Assembly: GCF_001425865.1 (NCBI RefSeq)
Contig: NZ_LMDS01000004.1
Span: forward strand, 747,515 to 811,514
Length of the DNA: 64,000 bases
Origin: Rhizobacter sp. Root404
GTDB lineage: Bacteria > Pseudomonadota > Gammaproteobacteria > Burkholderiales > Burkholderiaceae_C
Direction: 5' to 3'
Below the pieces are notes generated by a model, which saw nothing but the letters and a program-made list of their open reading frames with translations, searched no databases and was not told where the DNA came from. This document shows positions 59,199-64,000 of this stretch, one piece after another (the stretch's first letter is position 1; each line of letters begins with the position of its first letter). The translations under genes and the position numbers were made by a program.

Positions 59199-60492
59199 CT
59201 TCGCGATCACGGCGCTGTTGATCGCGTCGCTGTTTCTGATCCTCGGCAGCGGTGTCTGGATCGGCCTCACGCTCTCGGGCGTCGCGTGGATCGGCATGCA
59301 ACTGTTCAGCTCGCGTCCGGCCGGCGACGCGATGGCGGTGACGATCTGGGGCTCGTCGTCGAGCTGGACGCTGACCGCCCTGCCCCTGTTCATCTGGATG
59401 GGCGAGATCCTGTTCCGCACCCGGCTGAGCCAGGACATGTTCAAGGGCCTCGCGCCGTGGATGCAGGCCCTGCCGGGGCGGCTGCTGCATGTCAACGTAG
59501 TCGGCTGCGCGATCTTCGCGGCGGTCTCGGGTTCGAGCGCGGCCACCTGCGCGACCATCGGCAAGATGAGCCTGCCCGAGCTGAACAAGCGCGGCTACCC
59601 GGACATCATGTCGGTCGGCTCGCTCGCAGGCGCCGGCACGCTCGGCCTGCTGATCCCGCCGAGCATCATCATGATCGTCTACGGCGTCACCGCCGACGTC
59701 TCGATCTCGCAGCTGTTCATCGGCGGCGTGATCCCGGGCGTGCTGCTGGCAGGGATCTTCTCGCTCTACATCGCGTTCTGGTCGCTGACCCACAAGGATC
59801 AGATCCCGCCGGCCGACGCGATGATGACGCTGGGCCAGAAGCTGCACGAGTCGCGCCACCTGATCCCGGTCGTGCTGTTGATCGCCGCGGTGCTGGGCTC
59901 GATCTACAGCGGCATCGCCACCGCCACCGAGGCCGCCGGGCTGGGCGTTGTCGGCTCGCTGATCCTGTCGGTGCTGCAGGGCTCGATGAGCTGGGCCACG
60001 TTCAGGGATTCGCTGATGGGCGGCACGCGGCTCTACTGCATGATCGCGCTGATCCTGGCGGGCGCGGCATTCCTGACGCTGAGCATGGGCTACATCGGCC
60101 TGCCGCGCCACCTGGCCGAATGGATCGGCGGGCTGGGCCTCAGCAAGTTCCAGCTGATCATGGCGCTGACCGCTTTCTATGTCGTGCTCGGCTGCTTCCT
60201 CGACGGCATCTCGATGGTCGTGCTGACCATGGGCGTGATCATGCCGACGGTGCAGAAGGCCGGCATCGACCCGCTGTGGTTCGGCATCTTCATCGTGATC
60301 GTGGTCGAGATGGCGCAGGTCACGCCGCCGGTGGGCTTCAACCTGTTCGTGCTGCAGGGCATGACCAACCGCAGCATCGTCTACATCGCCCGCGCCGCCT
60401 TGCCCTTCTTCCTGCTGATGGTCGCGATGGTCGTGCTGCTGTACGTCTTCCCGCAGATCGTCACCTACCTGCCGCTGCACATGCGAGGCTGA
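59191..60492 (+). CDS. dctM: TRAP transporter large permease DctM
   Basis: A 433-aa permease with about twelve helices, driven by the sodium or proton gradient. DctM marks are FAAVSGSSAATCATIGKM, LGLLIPPSIIMIVYG and VEMAQVTPPVGFNLFVLQG. It completes the dctPQM set. The overlap with dctQ points to coupled translation. About 150 bases separate it from the ATPase gene that follows. Confidence 0.92.
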   Translation: MSDFAITALLIASLFLILGSGVWIGLTLSGVAWIGMQLFSSRPAGDAMAVTIWGSSSSWTLTALPLFIWMGEILFRTRLSQDMFKGLAPWMQALPGRLLHVNVVGCAIFAAVSGSSAATCATIGKMSLPELNKRGYPDIMSVGSLAGAGTLGLLIPPSIIMIVYGVTADVSISQLFIGGVIPGVLLAGIFSLYIAFWSLTHKDQIPPADAMMTLGQKLHESRHLIPVVLLIAAVLGSIYSGIATATEAAGLGVVGSLILSVLQGSMSWATFRDSLMGGTRLYCMIALILAGAAFLTLSMGYIGLPRHLAEWIGGLGLSKFQLIMALTAFYVVLGCFLDGISMVVLTMGVIMPTVQKAGIDPLWFGIFIVIVVEMAQVTPPVGFNLFVLQGMTNRSIVYIARAALPFFLLMVAMVVLLYVFPQIVTYLPLHMRG

Positions 60493-60641
60493 GGGGCCTG
60501 CCGGCGCAGAACTGGGCGGCCGGAACCGCGCATTTCGGGGTTTCGCGCAGACCCGGCACCGGCATCATCGATGCGGATGGAAAGTCGGCGAGCGCTGCCC
60601 CGGGTGCAGCGCGTCGACTCGCCCGCAACGAGGACGCCGCG

Positions 60642-63200
60642 ATGGCAGACATGTCGATTCCCCTGGACTGCGATCTGAGCCTGGCCGCCAGCGGCGGCGC
60701 CGATCCCGACTTCGCGGCCAAGGCCCGGCGCGAGCCGTTCTGCTGGCCGACCCCCCCGTACGCCTCGTATCCCATCGCCGCGCCGCAGACCGACCCCGAG
60801 CCGTGCGAGATCGTCGGCCTCAACAATGTCCGCACGTCCGGGCGCCTGACCTTCTTCGTGCCGGACGAAAGCGTCGCGCACGTGCAGCTGCAGAAGGCCC
60901 GCACCACCTTGCCGTTGCGCTTCGACCAGTTCCGCTCGCTCACGCTGACCGACCCGCTTGTCCCGGGTCACCTCGCCGCGAGCGATCCGCACGCGGGCCT
61001 GCTCGCGCACCGCACCAGCTCGCTTTACCAGCTGACGCTGAAGGGCGGCGTCGAAGTGACCGGCAACACGGTCGGCCATGTCGAGAACGACCTGGGCCTG
61101 TTCCTGTTCCCGCCCTGCGCGGAGTCGGGCTCGGCGGACGACGACGGCAGTGTCACCCGCAGCTTCATCCCCCGCAGCGCCTACACGCATTTCGAGATCG
61201 GCTCCAGCATCGGCGAGCTGCTGGTCGAGCAGCACAGCGCCACGCCGGCGCAGATCGAGCAGGCGATCGACGTGCAGCAGCAGCTGCGCAACCGCAAGCT
61301 CGGCGACGTGCTGGTCACGCGCGAGGTCGTCACGCCGGCGCAGCTGCTGGAAGCGATCGACCGCCAGGCCAAGATGCCGATGGTGCGGATCGGCGAGGCG
61401 CTGGTCTCGCTCGGCATGATCAACGGGAAACAGCTCGACGAGGCGCTGGCCCAGCAACAGAACGACCGCAGCGTGCCGCTCGGTGAATTGCTGGTGCGCA
61501 TGGGCGTGGTCTCGCGCGAGGACCTGCAGATCGCGCTGGCCCGCAAGATGGGCTACCCGCTGGTCGACATCGAGACCTTCCCGGCCGAGGCCGAGGCACT
61601 GCGCCGGCTGAGCTACCAGGTGGCATCGCGCCTGCAGGTGATGCCGCTGCTGCTGCGCGACGGGCGGCTGGTCGTCGCGATGGACGACCCGGCGCGCCGC
61701 CGCGCCGCGGTCGAGGAGGTGGAATTCAGCGCCCAGATCAAGGTGGTGCCGGTGCTGGCCGACGGCCGCCTGATCGGCCCGGCGCTGCACCTCGCGTACG
61801 AGAAGATCGGTGCCGTCGACGGCCCGGTCCGCACGATCGGCGAGGACGCGGCGATGTCGTTGAAGTTCGACCTGCCGGACACCGACAAGCTGGTCGAGAC
61901 GCTCGAGAAGGAAGGCCTGGAGCGCGCCGGCGACGACGACCGGCCGATCGAGCAGTCCGACAACTCCCTGGTGCGCCTGCTCAACAACATGATCATCGAG
62001 GCGAACCGCGAGGGCGTCTCGGACATCCACATCGAGAGCTACCCGGGCCGCGAGAAGATCCGCGTGCGCTTCCGCAAGGACGGCGTGCTGCGCACCCACC
62101 TCGAGCTGCCGCCGAACTACCGCAACGCGCTGATCGCCCGCGTCAAGATCATGTGCGACCTCGACATCTCCGAGCGCCGCAAGCCGCAGGACGGCAAGAT
62201 CAATTTCGCCAAGTTCTCACCGCAGCACAAGCTGGAACTGCGGATCGCGACGATCCCGACCAACCACGGCCTCGAGGACGTGGTGATGCGGCTGCTGACC
62301 TCCGCCAAGCCGATGCCGGTGGACCGCCTGGGGCTGTCCGCCGACAACCTCGCGCGCCTGAAGCACGCGGTCGAGCGCCCGTACGGCATGGTCCTGTGCG
62401 TCGGCCCGACCGGCTCAGGCAAGACCACCACGCTGCACTCCGCGCTCAGCCACATCAACGTGCCCGAGCGCAAGATCTGGACTGCCGAGGACCCGATCGA
62501 GATCACCCAGCCCGGCCTGCGCCAGGTGCAGGTCAACCCGAAGATCGACTGGACCTTCGCGAAGGCCCTGCGTGCGTTCCTGCGCGCCGACCCGGACGTG
62601 ATCATGGTCGGCGAAATCCGCGACCAGGAGACGGCGCAGATGGTCGTCGAGGCCTCGTTGACCGGCCACCTGGTGATGAGCACGCTGCACACCAACAGCG
62701 CGCCCGAAACGGTGACGCGCCTGCTCGACATGGGGCTGGACCCGTTCAACTTCGGCGACTCGCTGCTGGCCGTGCTGGCCCAGCGCCTGGTGCGCAAGCT
62801 GTGCACCCATTGCCGCACGGCCAAGCCGGCGACCAAGGACCAATCGGACGAGCTGATCGCCGACTACATGCAGGCCTTCGGCACCGAGCCTGCGGTGCAG
62901 CGCGACGCCGTGCTGGCCGGCTGGGCCCAGCGCAACAGCCGCGGCGGCCGCCTGATGCTGCACCACAGCCCCGGCTGCATCGAGTGCGACCAGACCGGTT
63001 TCAAGGGCCGCGCCGGCATCCACGAACTGATGGTCGTCTCGCGCGAAGTACGACGCATGATCCAGACCCGCGCGCCGGCCGAGACGCTGCAGCGCATCGC
63101 GATGGCCGAGGGCATGCGCACGCTGCGCCAGGACGGCATCGACAAGGTGCTCGACGGCGTCACCACGATCGAGGAAGTGCGCGCCACGAGCAACGTGTGA
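60642..63200 (+). CDS. GspE/PilB-type ATPase with a novel-looking N-terminal domain
   Basis: An 852-aa secretion/pilus ATPase. Residues about 45-195 form a domain I cannot place (EIVGLNNVRTSGRLTFFVPD, GHVENDLGLFLFPP). Two MshEN-type segments follow (IGELLVEQHSATPAQIEQA, then GELLVRMGVVSREDLQIAL). The motor has Walker A GPTGSGKTTT, Walker B DPDVIMVGEIRDQETAQ and a zinc tetracysteine (CTHC, CIEC). It would power a type IV pilus or type II-like secretion. No inner-membrane platform gene is adjacent. ATG 60642 follows a GAGGA ribosome site. Confidence 0.85.
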   Translation: MADMSIPLDCDLSLAASGGADPDFAAKARREPFCWPTPPYASYPIAAPQTDPEPCEIVGLNNVRTSGRLTFFVPDESVAHVQLQKARTTLPLRFDQFRSLTLTDPLVPGHLAASDPHAGLLAHRTSSLYQLTLKGGVEVTGNTVGHVENDLGLFLFPPCAESGSADDDGSVTRSFIPRSAYTHFEIGSSIGELLVEQHSATPAQIEQAIDVQQQLRNRKLGDVLVTREVVTPAQLLEAIDRQAKMPMVRIGEALVSLGMINGKQLDEALAQQQNDRSVPLGELLVRMGVVSREDLQIALARKMGYPLVDIETFPAEAEALRRLSYQVASRLQVMPLLLRDGRLVVAMDDPARRRAAVEEVEFSAQIKVVPVLADGRLIGPALHLAYEKIGAVDGPVRTIGEDAAMSLKFDLPDTDKLVETLEKEGLERAGDDDRPIEQSDNSLVRLLNNMIIEANREGVSDIHIESYPGREKIRVRFRKDGVLRTHLELPPNYRNALIARVKIMCDLDISERRKPQDGKINFAKFSPQHKLELRIATIPTNHGLEDVVMRLLTSAKPMPVDRLGLSADNLARLKHAVERPYGMVLCVGPTGSGKTTTLHSALSHINVPERKIWTAEDPIEITQPGLRQVQVNPKIDWTFAKALRAFLRADPDVIMVGEIRDQETAQMVVEASLTGHLVMSTLHTNSAPETVTRLLDMGLDPFNFGDSLLAVLAQRLVRKLCTHCRTAKPATKDQSDELIADYMQAFGTEPAVQRDAVLAGWAQRNSRGGRLMLHHSPGCIECDQTGFKGRAGIHELMVVSREVRRMIQTRAPAETLQRIAMAEGMRTLRQDGIDKVLDGVTTIEEVRATSNV

Positions 63201-63259
63201 CGCGCCGCTAGAATCCTCAGCCCGGCGTCACTCGGCGCCGCGCCCCTGAAGGATTCGAC

Positions 63260-63607
63260 GTGGATTTGAAGCTGCCGATCAAGATATTCGACGAACTGAC
63301 CGAATCGGTGATCGAGTCGACCGGCATGCTCGACCTGGCCAGCGGCGAGATCCGCAGCGTCGAGTACGACGACTACAACGCCGAGACGTCCGGCCTGCCC
63401 GCTGAGGACAAGACCTACGAGTTCACCTCGGGCCTGTTGACCAACGGCTCGAAGGATGTCGAATTCCGGATCGAGGTCGACGTGATGTCGGGCCTGTATT
63501 CGGTGACGCCGAGCGAACTGCTCGAGCTCAAGGGGCGCGCCGCGAAGCTGTTCACCGCCGGGCCGACCGACGCGGCACCGACGATCGCGCCCCGCAAGTC
63601 GCGCTGA
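63260..63607 (+). CDS. Small acidic protein of unknown function
   Basis: A 115-aa soluble protein without signal peptide or membrane helix. It starts with GTG; AAGGA lies seven bases upstream. The composition is acidic in the first two thirds (VEYDDYNAETSGLPAEDK) with a basic end (APRKSR). I do not recognise a family. It could be linked to the ATPase 60 bases upstream, or be an independent gene. Confidence 0.6.
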   Translation: MDLKLPIKIFDELTESVIESTGMLDLASGEIRSVEYDDYNAETSGLPAEDKTYEFTSGLLTNGSKDVEFRIEVDVMSGLYSVTPSELLELKGRAAKLFTAGPTDAAPTIAPRKSR

Positions 63608-63697
63608 CCGCGGGGCCCCACCGCGGGCAGGGTGTAAGAAGCCCGCCGCCCGGGCGACTTCCGACGGACCCGACAATCCGCGCAGGAGTTGCCCGCC

Positions 63698-64000
63698 ATG
63701 AACCGCACGCCCCCGCTTCCCCGCCGTGCCTTCGTCTCGACGCTGGTCGGCGTCGCCGCGGCGATCGGCGCCGCCGCGATCGTCGGCATGCCGATGTCGA
63801 CCCGCGCGGCCGCCGAGACCGTCTTCAAGATCCCGCCGCTGGTCGATCCCGGCCCCGCCGATGCCGGCGCCACCTCGGCGACCGCGGTGTTCGCCGGCGG
63901 CTGCTTCTGGGGCGTGCAGGGCGTGTTCCAGCACACCAAGGGCGCGCTCAACGCGGTCTCGGGCTACGCCGGCGGCAGCAAGGCCACGGCGCGCTACGAG
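63698..64000 (+). CDS. msrA: Exported peptide-methionine sulfoxide reductase MsrA (5' part)
   Basis: The first 101 residues of an MsrA-type enzyme, cut by the window end. The reactive cysteine is Cys69 in FAGGCFWGVQGVF, followed by SGYAGGSKATARYE. The N-terminus carries PRRAFVST and a hydrophobic stretch to about residue 33, a possible Tat or Sec signal, so repair would occur outside the cytoplasm. CAGGAG lies upstream of the ATG. No MsrB domain can be judged from this fragment. Confidence 0.88.
   Translation, partial: MNRTPPLPRRAFVSTLVGVAAAIGAAAIVGMPMSTRAAAETVFKIPPLVDPGPADAGATSATAVFAGGCFWGVQGVFQHTKGALNAVSGYAGGSKATARYE

Noticed and set aside
60592..60612. GCGCTGC/GCAGCGC hairpin before the secretion ATPase as a terminator of dctPQM
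   Set aside because: The stem is good but there is no T-run after it, and it is close to the next start codon; function could not be supported.

Overview
The window reads as a chromosomal segment of a high-GC betaproteobacterium, most likely Burkholderiales. The evidence is the company the genes keep: a cbb3-type oxidase cluster with FNR sites, a polyhydroxyalkanoate reductase and phasin-like protein, a RibBA with a degenerate GTP cyclohydrolase half, a ZTP riboswitch before glyA, a LigAB-type extradiol dioxygenase and several TRAP/Dct transporters. Coding density is very high, many genes overlap by ATGA, GTGA or TGATG junctions, and no gap exceeds 300 bases. I see no tRNA, rRNA, insertion sequence, prophage or CRISPR array.

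Region by region. 1-1.7 kb: end of a signalling cluster (stand-alone CheB methylesterase, then a receiver-histidine kinase). 1.7-8.3 kb: a complete-looking homoprotocatechuate meta-cleavage operon on the minus strand (hpaG1, hpaG2, hpaE, ligA-like, ligB-like, hpaF, hpaH, class II aldolase) with a divergent MarR regulator, hpaR. 8.3-13 kb: a small membrane protein, a double-receiver protein, an exported Pro/Ala-rich protein, a SulP transporter and an arylamine N-acetyltransferase. 13-24.8 kb: a microaerobic block with TauE/SafE-like protein, hemN, fnr, a universal stress protein, a hemerythrin, and the ccoI-ccoS-ccoNOQP-ccoG cluster. Four FNR boxes with consistently placed -10 elements tie this block together. 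24.9-29.8 kb: dctA, phaB, phasin-like protein, a periplasmic cupin and xylB. 29.8-36.6 kb: carboxylesterase, a 45-aa basic protein, a highly structured intergenic stretch that may be a small RNA, ubiD, a membrane-anchored lytic transglycosylase, the ZTP riboswitch with glyA, and nrdR.

36.7-46.1 kb: five type IV minor-pilin-like genes run directly, with overlapping start and stop codons, into a riboflavin operon (ribD, ribE, ribBA, ribH), nusB and an aminotransferase. 46.2-50.7 kb: a PEGA-tailed Ser/Thr kinase, a TssQ-like lipoprotein, ybgC and tolQRA, without tolB or pal. 50.7-52.6 kb: a three-gene bufferin-type operon (DUF2282 precursor, DUF692 enzyme, DUF2063 partner), which by family knowledge makes a modified copper-binding peptide. 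52.7-60.5 kb: a MarR-type regulator, a Cys-pair racemase and a fused 5-oxoprolinase/hydantoinase, divergent from a TRAP transporter (dctPQM), with a palindromic operator between them. 60.6-64 kb: a GspE/PilB-type ATPase with an unusual N-terminal domain, a small unknown protein, and the start of an exported MsrA cut by the window edge.

The most notable items are the bufferin operon, the FNR sites with fixed promoter spacing, the hybrid composition of the homoprotocatechuate operon, the ZTP riboswitch and the unexplained structured region at 31.7 kb.
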